A stretch of 64,000 nucleotides of DNA, taken from Mycolicibacterium monacense. Its GTDB lineage: Bacteria > Actinomycetota > Actinomycetes > Mycobacteriales > Mycobacteriaceae. Shown here one piece after another: positions 33,584-42,973 of the stretch. Positions within the stretch are counted from its first letter, which is position 1. Each line of letters opens with the position of its first letter. The translations under genes were made by a program, and so were the position numbers. The notes beneath the pieces were generated by a model. It did not search any database, had not been told where the DNA came from, and worked only from the letters and a program-made list of their open reading frames with translations. The DNA lies in NCBI RefSeq assembly GCF_010731575.1, contig NZ_AP022617.1, positions 1,860,001 to 1,924,000 on the forward strand, written 5' to 3'.

Positions 33584-34668
33584 CGCAGCACCGCGGCGAT
33601 TCCGTCGTCCGGGTCGATTCGCTCGTCGGTGCGGACCAGCGCCGCACCGGTGCGTACGGCGGCAAGGGGAAGCGCCTCGTCGGCCCGCAGCGTCTGGGCC
33701 GGCGCGGTGCCCAGCTCCGACAGCAGCTTCTCGTTCGGCGCGAGTGTCAGCAGGTCGTCGCCGGCGACGACGGTCGCATCGCCGATGTCTCCGATGATGA
33801 GGGTTTCCACGGCGCCGGCCCGCAGTGCGGCGCAGACGCCGTGCAGACCCTGGGTGGCCAGCCCCGAACCCTGACCGATCGCCTGCGAGAACTGTTCTGC
33901 CGCATGCTCGATCGTCGCGAGTCGACGCCGGAGGAACTCCTGGTCGACGGCGTGGCGGAGGTCGGCGTCTGCGAAACCGCTGTGCCGGGCGCCCACGTCG
34001 AGCTCGACCACCCGATCGGCCACTCGCTCGTCCAGCATGGGCGCCAGATCCGAACGTGACTGCACTTCGCCGACAACGAATACCACCTCGGGGGAGGCCT
34101 CGTCGACCAGCGTCGCCAACCGCTCGGCGACGGCCCGCAGATTCTTGCGCCCTGCCTCGGTGCTGCGCCGCTGCGGGTCACCGTAACCGGGCGTCTCGGC
34201 GCTGTCGGCCTTGTGGACGGGGTAGCCGCCACCGTCGACGGTGTCCGAGACGACCGATCGGTCGCGATGCAGAGCGATGTCGGCGCCGGCGTGGTCGACG
34301 GCGACGATCACATAGGTCGAGTGCTGATCACCGTGCTCCACCACCGGTACGAGGTACGGCAGCGACGACACGCGGACAACGGGAATCTCGATCGGCCGGA
34401 TCAGGTGTTCGTTGAGCAGCACACCGTCGGCCCCGACGATCAGGCCTCGACCGCTGCGGCCGACGGCGGGCGGCGCGTCGAGCACGGCGGGCTGCAACGC
34501 CTCGATCAACTCGGCCGGCGCAGCCTGCTCTTCGAGGTCGTCTCGGACCGCCCGCCACCTGAGTTCCCGCTGAGCAGCGGCATCCTCGGTGTTGTGCGAA
34601 TCGTCGAAGTACACCGATGCGTACGGCCCCTTCGACTCCGCCAGCGTTCGGAAGCGTTCGAATTGCAT
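33568..34668 (-). CDS. Rv2629-like release-factor homologue (baeRF)
   Basis: A 366-residue protein of the Rv2629/baeRF group, distant relatives of archaeal-eukaryotic peptide release factor eRF1. It starts MQFERFRTLAESKGPYASVYFDDSHNTEDA, with the eRF1-like LIVGDIGDATVVAGDD region near 290. M. tuberculosis Rv2629 is induced by hypoxia and is 374 residues. The start has GGAGG 5 bases upstream. No DosR box was found upstream. Confidence 0.82.
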   Translation of the reverse strand: MQFERFRTLAESKGPYASVYFDDSHNTEDAAAQRELRWRAVRDDLEEQAAPAELIEALQPAVLDAPPAVGRSGRGLIVGADGVLLNEHLIRPIEIPVVRVSSLPYLVPVVEHGDQHSTYVIVAVDHAGADIALHRDRSVVSDTVDGGGYPVHKADSAETPGYGDPQRRSTEAGRKNLRAVAERLATLVDEASPEVVFVVGEVQSRSDLAPMLDERVADRVVELDVGARHSGFADADLRHAVDQEFLRRRLATIEHAAEQFSQAIGQGSGLATQGLHGVCAALRAGAVETLIIGDIGDATVVAGDDLLTLAPNEKLLSELGTAPAQTLRADEALPLAAVRTGAALVRTDERIDPDDGIAAVLRYALA

Positions 34669-34730
34669 GATCCTCCGTCCTGATGGGTGCGACGCCCGTT
34701 GAGTGCCCGCACTCCGATCGCACAAACGGC

Positions 34731-35375
34731 TCACCCACCCGACAGCTGCCGGATCAGCGAGTCACCGAGCCACCGCGTGTATCGGGTCGGCGACCACCCG
34801 CGTTGGCGCACCAGGACGTCGAACGGATGCGGATCGATGGCGAGGAAGATCAGGTCGATCGCCTCCTCGTAGGCCTTCCGGCCGGTCAACAACCCGAGCG
34901 AGCGCAGTCGGCGCGCGATCGTCCGCGCATCGGTCAACCGCTGCTCGCGGGTGGCGGTGAGCAGGGCCTGCGCCTCCGGTTCGGCGCCTGCGGCCACCTC
35001 GAGCGTGCGGAACAGATCCGCGACCCGTGCGTTGATCCCCGCGCTCACCGCAGCGCAGCCGCGCAGGATCTCGGCCGGGTCGTCGCCCGCCAGCACCCAC
35101 CGCATCTCCTCGCGATCGGAGACGGGTACGTCGGCGTCGTCGCCGGCCACGGCCCAGTCCATGGCGAGACGGAGCAGTTCGATCTTGCCGCCGACCGACG
35201 TGAACACCGTCTTGCGGCTCACCCGCGCGGCGTCGGCGATCCCGTCCATGGTCGTGGCGCCGTAGCCGTTCTCCGCGAAGAGTCGCGCGGCCGCGGCGAC
35301 GATTCTGCGGCGGGTTTCCTGCGCCTGTGCAGCGCGCAGGTCCGATCGGTACCGCCTCTTGACATCCTCGGCCAT
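34731..35375 (-). CDS. TetR-family transcriptional regulator
   Basis: A 214-residue TetR protein. The HTH (about 22-68) reads TRRRIVAAAARLFAENGYGATTMDGIADAARVSRKTVFTSV. It is divergent from the FAD-monooxygenase gene across a 57-base AT-rich intergenic region, so it probably controls that gene and the redox cluster. No clear palindrome was seen in the gap. Confidence 0.9.
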   Translation of the reverse strand: MAEDVKRRYRSDLRAAQAQETRRRIVAAAARLFAENGYGATTMDGIADAARVSRKTVFTSVGGKIELLRLAMDWAVAGDDADVPVSDREEMRWVLAGDDPAEILRGCAAVSAGINARVADLFRTLEVAAGAEPEAQALLTATREQRLTDARTIARRLRSLGLLTGRKAYEEAIDLIFLAIDPHPFDVLVRQRGWSPTRYTRWLGDSLIRQLSGG

Positions 35376-35432
35376 TTCACGCCACCCTCGTTCTATTCAT
35401 TACACTACAAGTTACCTCAATGGAGGCCCGGC

Positions 35433-36776
35433 ATGCGTGTGATCATCGTCGGAGCGGGTCCGACAGGGCTGTTCTGCGCCGTCGCGCTCGCCCGCCGCGG
35501 TCATAAGGTCGCAGTGGTGGACCGCGACCCCGGTCCGCCACCGGTCGGCCGCTGGCGGCGAAGGGGAGTGATGCAGTTCGACCACGCCCACACCTTCCGG
35601 ATGCCGGTAGTCGATGCGCTGCGCGCCGAGATGCCCGATGTGGTCGACGCGTTGACCGTCGCGGGCGCCGGCATCGCCACGGATAGCAAGGGCTCGGGGA
35701 CTGCGCTGCTGTGCCGGCGGTCGACCTTCGAACGGGTGCTGCACCGCATCGCCGCGCTGCAGGACGGCATCACCCGCCACGTCGGAACCGTGCAGCGTCC
35801 GCATCGCGTCGACGGCCGGGTCACCGGAGTCGTCGTCGGTGACCGCGTGCTCGACGGCGACCTCGTGCTCGACGCCTCCGGTCGGGCCGCCCGATACCTG
35901 CGGGGGCTGCGCCTCGACGCCGTGGGCGGTGACTGCGGCGCCGTGTACGCGACACGCGAGTACCGGCTGCGCACCGGCGCGGCCGCCGGGCCCGTCAACT
36001 CACCGATCGGCCTGTCGCTGAGCATGTCCGGCTACGCCGCCATCGCATTCCTGCACGACGGCGGCACGTTCTCGGTGACGATCACCCACGATGGCAGCGA
36101 TCCGCGGCTGCGCCGGCTGCGGGAGGACGCGGTGTTCGAGGCGGTCGTCGGCGCGATCCCGCAACTGGCCGACTGGATCGACCCGCACCGGTCCGAACCC
36201 CTCGCGTCCGTACTGCCGGGCGGGCGGTTGTACAACAGCTACCGCCCGCAGGTCGGCACGGACGGCGCACCCTTTCTGCCCGGGCTGATCTCGGTCGGCG
36301 ACGCCGTGTGCACGACCACGCCGCTGGCCGGCCGCGGTGTGACGTTGGGGCTGATGCAGTCCCGGGCACTGCTCGACGTCCTGGACTCCGAACGCGAGAT
36401 CGAGACCGCCGCAGGGGTGTTCGACGCATGGTGCGAGCATCACGTGCGGCCGTGGTTCGACGATCACCGCCGCGTCGACGGCGACCGGGTGCGCCGCTGG
36501 TCCGGCGGCGAGGTGGACCTCACTCGCCCTCTGCCGTCGGACCTCATCGTCGCCGCGGCCGACGCGGATCCGGCTTTGGGCCCACTGGTCGGACCGTACG
36601 CGACGATGGCGTCGTTACCCGCCAGCCTCGCACCGGCCGAGCCGCGGGCACGGGAGATCTTCGCCGGCGGCTGGCGTCCGGCCGTCCCGCCGGGACCCAC
36701 CCGCTCCGAACTCGGCGACCTCTGTGAAGTGACGCCCGCTATCGGGGCGGTGTCCAGGTCACCGGCAGCCGTTTGA
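35433..36776 (+). CDS. FAD-dependent monooxygenase
   Basis: A 447-residue flavoprotein of the p-hydroxybenzoate-hydroxylase / geranylgeranyl-reductase fold. FAD motifs are VIIVGAGPTGLFCAVALA (about 3-20) and GLISVGDAVCTTTPLAGRGVTLG (about 285-308, the GD motif). A conserved Arg-rich DASGR occurs near 150. It probably hydroxylates or reduces a lipophilic substrate; no substrate is evident. The ATG at 35433 has GGAGG 8 bases upstream. It is divergent from a TetR gene and overlaps a convergent P450 by 38 bases. Confidence 0.85.
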   Translation: MRVIIVGAGPTGLFCAVALARRGHKVAVVDRDPGPPPVGRWRRRGVMQFDHAHTFRMPVVDALRAEMPDVVDALTVAGAGIATDSKGSGTALLCRRSTFERVLHRIAALQDGITRHVGTVQRPHRVDGRVTGVVVGDRVLDGDLVLDASGRAARYLRGLRLDAVGGDCGAVYATREYRLRTGAAAGPVNSPIGLSLSMSGYAAIAFLHDGGTFSVTITHDGSDPRLRRLREDAVFEAVVGAIPQLADWIDPHRSEPLASVLPGGRLYNSYRPQVGTDGAPFLPGLISVGDAVCTTTPLAGRGVTLGLMQSRALLDVLDSEREIETAAGVFDAWCEHHVRPWFDDHRRVDGDRVRRWSGGEVDLTRPLPSDLIVAAADADPALGPLVGPYATMASLPASLAPAEPRAREIFAGGWRPAVPPGPTRSELGDLCEVTPAIGAVSRSPAAV

Positions 36777-38022
36777 TCCCGTGGATGAACGCCGACTGCA
36801 GGCGGCTGGGTTCCTCGGAGGCGGTGATGTCGGGGATCTGCCGGTGCAGTTCCTCGAACGCCACGGTGATCTCACGTCGGGCGAGGTTCGCACCCAGGCA
36901 GAAGTGGGCGCCACCGCCGCCGAACCCGACGTGCGGATTGGGGTGGCGACGCACGTCGAACGTCCACGGATCACGGAACTTCGATTCGTCCCGGTTGGCG
37001 GAGCCGTACCACAGTGAAACTTTGTCGCCGGCAACCAGTTTCACTCCACCCAGCTCTGCGTCGCAGGTCAGGGTGCGCCGCATGTAGCTCACCGGAGAGG
37101 CCCAGCGCACGATCTCCTCGACCGCCGTCGGGGCCAGTTCGTCGTACGCGGAGAACCAGATCCGGCGCTGGTCGGGGTAGCGGCTCAGGGCCAGCAACCC
37201 GTGGCTGATCGCGTTGCGGGTGGTCTCGTTGCCCGCCACCACCAGCAGGATGAAGAACGACGCCACCTCACCGGAGGTGAGCCGTTGCCCGTCGACCTCG
37301 GCCTGCACGAGGCTGGTGGTCAGATCGTCTCCCGGGTGGGCGCGCCGGTCCTCGGCCAGTGCGCTCGCATACGCGCCGATCTCCATTGCCACGCCGACGA
37401 ATTCGTCGAAGTCGGTGGTCAGGTCGGGGTCGCCGAAACCGAGGATGACGTTGGTCCAGTGGAACACGCGCTGATGGTCTTCTTCGGGAATGCCCATCAT
37501 GTCGCAGATGATCTGCAGTGGTAGGGGACCGGCGAAGTCGGTGACGAGCTCACCGGTGCCGTCCGGGTTGGCCGCCACCATCTCGGCGACCAGTCTCCGG
37601 GCGCGGTCGCGCACGGAATCCTCGATGCGCGAGAGCACCCTCGGGGTGAATGCGCTGCGCACGATGTTGCGCAGCCTGCTGTGCCGGGGATCGTCCATCG
37701 CGATCATCGACCCGAAGTACTCGTTGAGTTCGGGCGTCTGGTCACCGATCGTGATGCCCGACGCGGAGCTGAAGATCTCCGGGTGCCGGCTGGCGTAGAA
37801 CACGTCGTCGTACCGGGTCAGCGCCCAGTGGCCGCGGCCGGCCTCCATGCCGTCGGCCACGAACTCCGAGAAGTGCCGGACCGGGGCCTCACGCCGCAGG
37901 GTGGCGAACGCACCCTCGCGGATGTCGTCGTCGAGCGCCCAGAAGTCCCACGACCCCAGATCGATGTCGGCCAGCGGCACGTCAGGTGGAACCGAGCCGT
38001 TCTCCCGAGCCGCGATGCCCAC
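36739..38022 (-). CDS. Cytochrome P450
   Basis: A 427-residue soluble P450. The haem motif is FGGGGAHFCLGANLAR with Cys375 as ligand. The I-helix is LLVVAGNETTRNAISHG, the ExxR motif is EEIVR. AGNETT and the overall sequence resemble mycobacterial lipid/sterol P450s (CYP124/125/142 clan), but the family number is not certain. The start is GTG 38022. It is 10 bases downstream of the 148-residue gene on the same strand. Confidence 0.92.
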   Translation of the reverse strand: MGIAARENGSVPPDVPLADIDLGSWDFWALDDDIREGAFATLRREAPVRHFSEFVADGMEAGRGHWALTRYDDVFYASRHPEIFSSASGITIGDQTPELNEYFGSMIAMDDPRHSRLRNIVRSAFTPRVLSRIEDSVRDRARRLVAEMVAANPDGTGELVTDFAGPLPLQIICDMMGIPEEDHQRVFHWTNVILGFGDPDLTTDFDEFVGVAMEIGAYASALAEDRRAHPGDDLTTSLVQAEVDGQRLTSGEVASFFILLVVAGNETTRNAISHGLLALSRYPDQRRIWFSAYDELAPTAVEEIVRWASPVSYMRRTLTCDAELGGVKLVAGDKVSLWYGSANRDESKFRDPWTFDVRRHPNPHVGFGGGGAHFCLGANLARREITVAFEELHRQIPDITASEEPSRLQSAFIHGIKRLPVTWTPPR

Positions 38023-38032
38023 GCCGTCGAGC

Positions 38033-38479
38033 CTAGCCCTCGGGACGGCCCTCGTGTCCGGGTCGGCCCTTGCTGCGCCGGTCTTCCTTCATCCGCGCCT
38101 CGAAGACGTGCCGGTGCCCCTGCTGGAGTTCGTCACGAACCCGGCGCTCGTGATCCCGGAACACCGACCAGTAGTTGTCGTCGAAGTCCTCGACGATCTG
38201 AAAGGTCCACCGGCCGTAGAGCACGTTGCGGCCGACCAGCTCGGCGGCCAACCGGTCGGCGACCTCGTCGTGGCCGGCGTCGCGCAGTTTGTCGCACGCC
38301 TCGCCGAGCAGCAGGTCGGCCCGGCCCATCAGTTGATGGAAGCTGTACAGGTGACCGCGGGCGCGTTCGACCCACTCGAGCGCCTCCGACACCGAGCCCA
38401 CCGCTTCCACGGTGTCGTCGGAGATGTCGTCGGGTAACTGACGGTCGTAGTCGGCCGGCTTGTCGGATGGTTCTGTCAC
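38033..38479 (-). CDS. Conserved small protein upstream of a P450
   Basis: A 148-residue soluble acidic protein without recognised family. A helical core (about 30-125) reads ALEWVERARGHLYSFHQLMGRADLLLGEACDKL and FDDNYWSVFRDHERRVRDEL. A tail rich in Arg, Gly and Glu ends it. It shares an operon with the P450 (10-base spacing). GTG 38479 gives the most likely start. Confidence 0.65.
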   Translation of the reverse strand: MTEPSDKPADYDRQLPDDISDDTVEAVGSVSEALEWVERARGHLYSFHQLMGRADLLLGEACDKLRDAGHDEVADRLAAELVGRNVLYGRWTFQIVEDFDDNYWSVFRDHERRVRDELQQGHRHVFEARMKEDRRSKGRPGHEGRPEG

Positions 38480-38529
38480 CGGACCCAGATACCCGCCCCG
38501 GCAGGGTGGAAACGTGATAGCACCGGACC

Positions 38530-40455
38530 GTGCGCAACCCACATGCCGGACAACCATTCACCGACCCGGACGAACGCATCGCCGATGCGCTGCTCGACGT
38601 CAGCATCCCGACACTGATGATGTCGCTGGTCCACATGTCCGGCGACGCGTCCCTGATCCGCGGGGCGCTCCGGCCCGCCGGCCTGTTCCTCAACGAGGTG
38701 CAGGGTTACATGTCCGAGGAGGACAAGGCCGCGGTCCGCGCGCTCGCCCTGCCGATCATCGCGGACTACTGGGACCGCGGATGCCCCGAACCCGCACCGA
38801 TCCGACCGGAACTCCTGCACGAGATGATGCAGTGGCTGGTCTGCGAAGAGGTGCCTGCCGAGTACGTGCCGATGCTGCTCGAGGAGATGGAACTCGACGG
38901 TCGCGACGACCGCGCGGTGCCACCGCCGGCCGACCCCGCGCGTGCCGAGTTCCCCGTGCTGGTGATCGGCTGCGGCGAGTCCGGTCTGCTGGCGGGGATC
39001 CGTCTCAAGGAGGCCGGCATCCCGTTCACGATCGTCGAACGCAACACCGGGGTGGGTGGCACCTGGTGGCAGAACACCTATCCGGGCGCGCGGGTCGACG
39101 TCGGCAACCACTTCTACTGCTACAGCTTCGAACCGTCTGACCGGTGGACCCACTTCTTCGCCGAACAGCCCGAACTGCAGGCCTACTTCCAGGAGGTGTT
39201 CGACCGCCACGAAATGTCGCCCCACGTCCGGTTCGGCACCGAGGTCACCGAGCTGGTCTGGGACGAAGACACCGGTACGTGGACCGCGCACATGCGCGAC
39301 CTCGAGGGCGCGGTGACCAGTGTGCGGGCGCGCGCGGTGATCAGCGCGGTGGGCCAGCTCAACCGCCCGCACACCCCGGCGATCGAGGGACAGCACGACT
39401 TCGGCGGACCGGCCTTTCACTCCGCCGAATGGGACCACTCGGTGGACCTGCGCGGCCGCGAGGTCGCGATGATCGGCGCGGGGGCCAGCGGTTTCCAGAT
39501 CGCACCGGCCATCGCACCGAAAGTCAACCGCCTCACCGTCTTTCAGCGCACCGCCCAGTGGATGTTCCCCAATCCGAACTATCACGCGCCGGTCGGCGAC
39601 GGGGTGCGCTGGGCGCTGCGGCACCTCCCGTTCTACGGTCGTTGGTACCGCTTCCTGCTGTTCTGGCCGGGCTGCGACAAGGGACTGGCGGCGGCCAGGG
39701 TCGATCCGGACTACCCCGACCCGCAGCGCGCGGTCAGCGAGGTCAACGACATCGCACGGATGATGTTCACGGAGTGGATCACCAGCCAGGTGGGCGACGA
39801 CGCCGATCTGCTGGCCAAGGTGCTGCCGGACTACCCGGCCACCGGCAAACGCACGCTGCAGGACAACGGCAGCTGGTTGCGCACGCTCACCCGCGACAAT
39901 GTGGAACTGGTCCGCACCGGCATCGCCCGCATCGAGCCCGACGCCGTCGTCACCGAGGACGGGACCCGCTACCCGGCCGATGTCATCGTGTATGCCACCG
40001 GGTTTCACGCCAACCGGATGCTGTGGCCGATGCGCGTCGTCGGTCGCGGCGGGGCGGTGCTCGGGGAGGTGTGGGGTGAACGGCCGTCGGCGTACCTCGG
40101 CATCACGGTGCCGGAGTTTCCCAACTTCTTCTGCATGTACGGGCCCGGCACCAACCTCGCGCACGGTGGCAGCCTGATCTTCCATTCCGAATGTCAGATG
40201 CGTTACATCGCACAGTGTTTGGAGTTGCTGATCGACGGCGGCCACCGCTGGCTGCAGCCTCGGGAGCAGTGCGCTCAGGATTGGTGCAGACGCACCCAGG
40301 AAGAACTCGGCAAACTGGTCTGGTCGCAGCCGTCGGTCGAGCACTCCTTCTACAAGAACTCCCACGGTGAGATCTACACGCTCAGCCCGTGGCGCCTCGT
40401 CGACTACTGGACGTGGACTCGCCGCCCGGAACCGCGCGACTTCGAGTTCGGCTAA
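38530..40455 (+). CDS. Baeyer-Villiger-type flavin monooxygenase
   Basis: A 641-residue class B monooxygenase. An N-terminal helical extension of about 140 residues is followed by Rossmann motif GCGESG (147-152), the fingerprint FGGPAFHSAEW (291-301, FxGxxxHxxxW) and a second Rossmann motif GAGASG (316-321) for NADPH. Such enzymes insert oxygen next to ketones, and mycobacterial homologues include steroid and long-chain ketone monooxygenases. GTG 38530 follows TAGCAC by 6 bases. It is divergent from the P450 operon. Confidence 0.93.
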   Translation: MRNPHAGQPFTDPDERIADALLDVSIPTLMMSLVHMSGDASLIRGALRPAGLFLNEVQGYMSEEDKAAVRALALPIIADYWDRGCPEPAPIRPELLHEMMQWLVCEEVPAEYVPMLLEEMELDGRDDRAVPPPADPARAEFPVLVIGCGESGLLAGIRLKEAGIPFTIVERNTGVGGTWWQNTYPGARVDVGNHFYCYSFEPSDRWTHFFAEQPELQAYFQEVFDRHEMSPHVRFGTEVTELVWDEDTGTWTAHMRDLEGAVTSVRARAVISAVGQLNRPHTPAIEGQHDFGGPAFHSAEWDHSVDLRGREVAMIGAGASGFQIAPAIAPKVNRLTVFQRTAQWMFPNPNYHAPVGDGVRWALRHLPFYGRWYRFLLFWPGCDKGLAAARVDPDYPDPQRAVSEVNDIARMMFTEWITSQVGDDADLLAKVLPDYPATGKRTLQDNGSWLRTLTRDNVELVRTGIARIEPDAVVTEDGTRYPADVIVYATGFHANRMLWPMRVVGRGGAVLGEVWGERPSAYLGITVPEFPNFFCMYGPGTNLAHGGSLIFHSECQMRYIAQCLELLIDGGHRWLQPREQCAQDWCRRTQEELGKLVWSQPSVEHSFYKNSHGEIYTLSPWRLVDYWTWTRRPEPRDFEFG

Positions 40456-40913
40456 CCCTCCGCGCCCTCCACCACGGATCGGATGCGTTCCAGTGTCTTG
40501 CGCATGTCCCGCAGGTTGCGACGCCGACGCAACTGGCCGCCGGCCACCGCGAAGACCCGCATCAATGCGGAGTCTTCCAGGTGGAAGGACTCGGTGACCT
40601 CGGTACCGCCGTCGACTGGGGTGAAGCGGTATTGCCAGTTGTTGACTGCCCGGTCACCCACCAAAACCTCGAAGCCGAACTCGCGACCCGGTTCGCAGGC
40701 GGTGACCCGGCACGTCGTCCAGTAAACCGGTCCGATCTCGTTGCGCCGGACGTGACCGCGGAACCTGGCGCCCAGTGCAGGTCCGGCGGCGCCGTCGAGC
40801 CATTCGGCTTCCATCACCTCGGGGGACAACCGACCGGTGTTGCGCACGTCGGCGACCAGATCCCAGATCCGCTCCGCCGGGGCGTTCATCGTCACGCTGA
40901 CCGAACCCTGCAT
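40452..40913 (-). CDS. SRPBCC (START-like) family protein
   Basis: A 153-residue polyketide-cyclase/START-like protein: SVSVTMNAPAERIWDLVADVRNTGRLSPEV is a typical opening, and TEVTESFHLED is a late strand. This fold binds hydrophobic ligands in a cavity. It converges on the BVMO (4-base overlap) and may act on related substrates. Upstream, 40914-41074 shows no gene. Confidence 0.85.
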   Translation of the reverse strand: MQGSVSVTMNAPAERIWDLVADVRNTGRLSPEVMEAEWLDGAAGPALGARFRGHVRRNEIGPVYWTTCRVTACEPGREFGFEVLVGDRAVNNWQYRFTPVDGGTEVTESFHLEDSALMRVFAVAGGQLRRRRNLRDMRKTLERIRSVVEGAEG

Positions 40914-41074
40914 GCGGGCAGCTTGCCAGACCCGCACCCGGTGCTGCCGGCCGATCGCCGATCGCGTTGACTCGGCAGGTGTGAAGGTCCGACCGACCGC
41001 TCGACATCTGGCTCGGCGGGTCGGCGCCTGCCGCGCTGCGCCGCGCCGAACTCCTGCCGCGTGAGAACTGAACC

Positions 41075-41923
41075 TCAGCGCTCGGTGAGCCGCGGTAGCG
41101 CCTTGCGGATCTGACCGCGGACCAATTCCGGGCTGACGGCCTTGAGCCGGTCGAGCCACCGGATGCTGTTCGGCACATACCAGTGCAGCCGGGTCGGATG
41201 CCGGTAGGCCGCCCACGCCGCCTCCGCGACACTGGCGGCCGGCATCAACCGGAACGGACCCCGCTTGGGCGCGGATGCGGTCACGTCCGCGGCGGGACCG
41301 TCCGACGGCGCACGCCCGGAGTGGTTGGGTGTCTCGCGCAGGATCGCCGTGTCGATCAGACCGGGCAGCACGTCGGCGACGCGCACCCCGTGCCGCTGCC
41401 ACTCCACGCTGAGCGCCTCGGTGAGGCCTTTGACGCCGTGCTTGGTCGCCGAGTACACCGCGATCTGCGGCATCCCGTAGGTCGCCGACGACGACGACGT
41501 CGAGAACATCAGGCTGTCCGGCGCCCGCTTGAGGTAGGGCAACGCCACGTACGCCCCGGTCAGCACCGCCTTGAAGTTGACGTCGACCACTCGCATGGCC
41601 GCTTCGTACGGCACGTCCTCGAACCAGCCGGATTCGCCGATCCCGGCGTTGTTCCACATCATGTCCAGGCCGCCGTCACCGCAGAAGTTGGCGAGCGCGG
41701 CCTCGAGCTGCGCCTTGTCGGTCACGTCGACCTGTCGGGTCCACAGTCGGTCGCCGCCGCGTTCGGCGGTCAGCTCGGCCAGGCCGGCCTCGTTGCGGTC
41801 GACGGCGGCGACCCGCCAGCCGCGGTCGTGGAACAGCTGCGCGCCTGCACGTCCCATACCGCTACCCGCACCCGTGATGAAGATCGACTTCGTCGTCCGG
41901 GGCGTCTGCGTCGGCGGTGTCAT
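41075..41923 (-). CDS. Short-chain dehydrogenase/reductase
   Basis: A 282-residue classical SDR. Cofactor motif GAGSGMGRAG (about 18-27), D43 after strand 2 favouring NAD, NNAG near 90, catalytic Ser in STSSSSA and YSATK (about 157-161). A tail extends past residue 240. Many homologues oxidise lipophilic alcohols. It lies 18 bases after the chorismate-mutase stop on the same strand. Confidence 0.9.
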   Translation of the reverse strand: MTPPTQTPRTTKSIFITGAGSGMGRAGAQLFHDRGWRVAAVDRNEAGLAELTAERGGDRLWTRQVDVTDKAQLEAALANFCGDGGLDMMWNNAGIGESGWFEDVPYEAAMRVVDVNFKAVLTGAYVALPYLKRAPDSLMFSTSSSSATYGMPQIAVYSATKHGVKGLTEALSVEWQRHGVRVADVLPGLIDTAILRETPNHSGRAPSDGPAADVTASAPKRGPFRLMPAASVAEAAWAAYRHPTRLHWYVPNSIRWLDRLKAVSPELVRGQIRKALPRLTER

Positions 41924-41941
41924 CGGGTCATCCTGACAGGT

Positions 41942-42523
41942 TCACCCGCAGTAGGACCGGGTCGCGAACGACAGCGCGTGCCGGTAGAGCTCATCGAGGC
42001 CGCGGGACGCCGCGACCGCGTCGGTCGCCTCCCGAACCCGCTGCCCGCAGTCCGGTGACTGCAGCAGCGGCCACTGGGCGACCATCTGATCGACCATCGT
42101 CCGGTTCAGGCCGTCGATCACCCCGCGTGAGGAGGCGAGGTCCGGGGCCGTCGCGGGGGCGACCGCTGGATCGAGCTTCCACTGCGCGAACCGGGTGTAC
42201 TGGATGGACTCCGTCGCGGAGATCTGATCGCGGAACATGCGGCGCACCCGGTCGGGGTCCACACCCTGTGCGGACGCGTCGGTGGCCACGGTGACGAGCA
42301 CCTGCTCGACGCGAGCCGGATCCTCGATGGGCGCCTTGGTGTTCCACTTGTTGGCGGCCACCGGCTCCGCGGTGCTCAACCGCTCGGCGGCGGCGTCGAC
42401 CAGCGCCGTCAGCGGACCGCCGGGGTCGGCATGCGCCGGTGCGATGCCGGCGAAGGCGCCCGAGCAGGCGCCGAGGACCGCGAGGCCGGCCAGTAGCCGC
42501 CGCCGCGCGGACCGGCCGCTCAG
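41942..42523 (-). CDS. Secreted chorismate mutase (*MtCM-like)
   Basis: A 193-residue exported AroQ-gamma chorismate mutase converting chorismate to prephenate outside the cytoplasm. The signal peptide runs from RRRLLAGLAVLG to PAHA, and the mature part (LVDAAAERLSTAEPVAANKW, PIEDPARVEQ, RDQISATESIQYTRF) aligns with M. tuberculosis Rv1885c. Two cysteines (SPDCG and RSYCG) fit its disulfide. No ATG, GTG or TTG precedes the signal peptide in frame: the first plausible start is CTG at 42523, which overlaps the upstream gene's stop as CTGA. A TTG at 42379 would drop the signal peptide. A sequencing error is the alternative. Confidence 0.8.
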   Translation of the reverse strand: MSGRSARRRLLAGLAVLGACSGAFAGIAPAHADPGGPLTALVDAAAERLSTAEPVAANKWNTKAPIEDPARVEQVLVTVATDASAQGVDPDRVRRMFRDQISATESIQYTRFAQWKLDPAVAPATAPDLASSRGVIDGLNRTMVDQMVAQWPLLQSPDCGQRVREATDAVAASRGLDELYRHALSFATRSYCG

Positions 42524-42735
42524 CGGTCCAGGTCCGGGTCGTCGTCGGACAGCGGCACCGCGATCGACTGCTCGATCAGGTCGGCCTCGTCGGCCTCCAG
42601 ATTGCGCGACAGCGACACCCGGGCCGGGTCCAGACCACCTTCATCCTCATCGTCCACGTCCACGGGAATCAGCTGTTCGACGACGTCGGCTTCCGGGGCG
42701 TCGTCACCGAACACCGGTCGATCCGGAGTACTCAC
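42520..42735 (-). CDS. Small very acidic protein
   Basis: A 71-residue cytoplasmic protein with high Asp/Glu content (DVDDEDEGGLDPA, EADEADLIEQS, SDDDPDLD) and no recognised family. GTG 42735 has GGGAG 7 bases upstream; the ATG at 42762 lacks a site. It overlaps the chorismate-mutase start (CTGA) and so may drive its translation. Confidence 0.65.
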   Translation of the reverse strand: MSTPDRPVFGDDAPEADVVEQLIPVDVDDEDEGGLDPARVSLSRNLEADEADLIEQSIAVPLSDDDPDLDR

Positions 42736-42973
42736 GAGCAGTCTCCCTCCCTGGCTTGACATCGACCGAACACCGGCCGTGCCACCACACTAATGATGTC
42801 GGCTGCAGAGGGCTGGGCCCGGATCTCGGGACGCGGTCCACCCGGCCCACTGACCTGCCCACCTTGGTCTTCAGGCGTTGCCTGTTCGGGTAGTGTGCGC
42901 AGACGACGGGGGCGGCTCTCGAAAACGGAGGAGCGCCGAACCAACCACGAACAACGACGTCAGAGGCTGTACC

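Noticed and set aside
38476..40365. Minus-strand frame of 629 codons opposite the BVMO
   Set aside because: The plus strand contains both Rossmann motifs and the BVMO fingerprint; the minus frame has none.
42864..42896. Possible SigF promoter before the mycolate methyltransferase (GTCTT...GGGTA)
   Set aside because: The -35 has a mismatch (TCTT instead of GTTT) and TAGTGT fits an ordinary -10 equally well.
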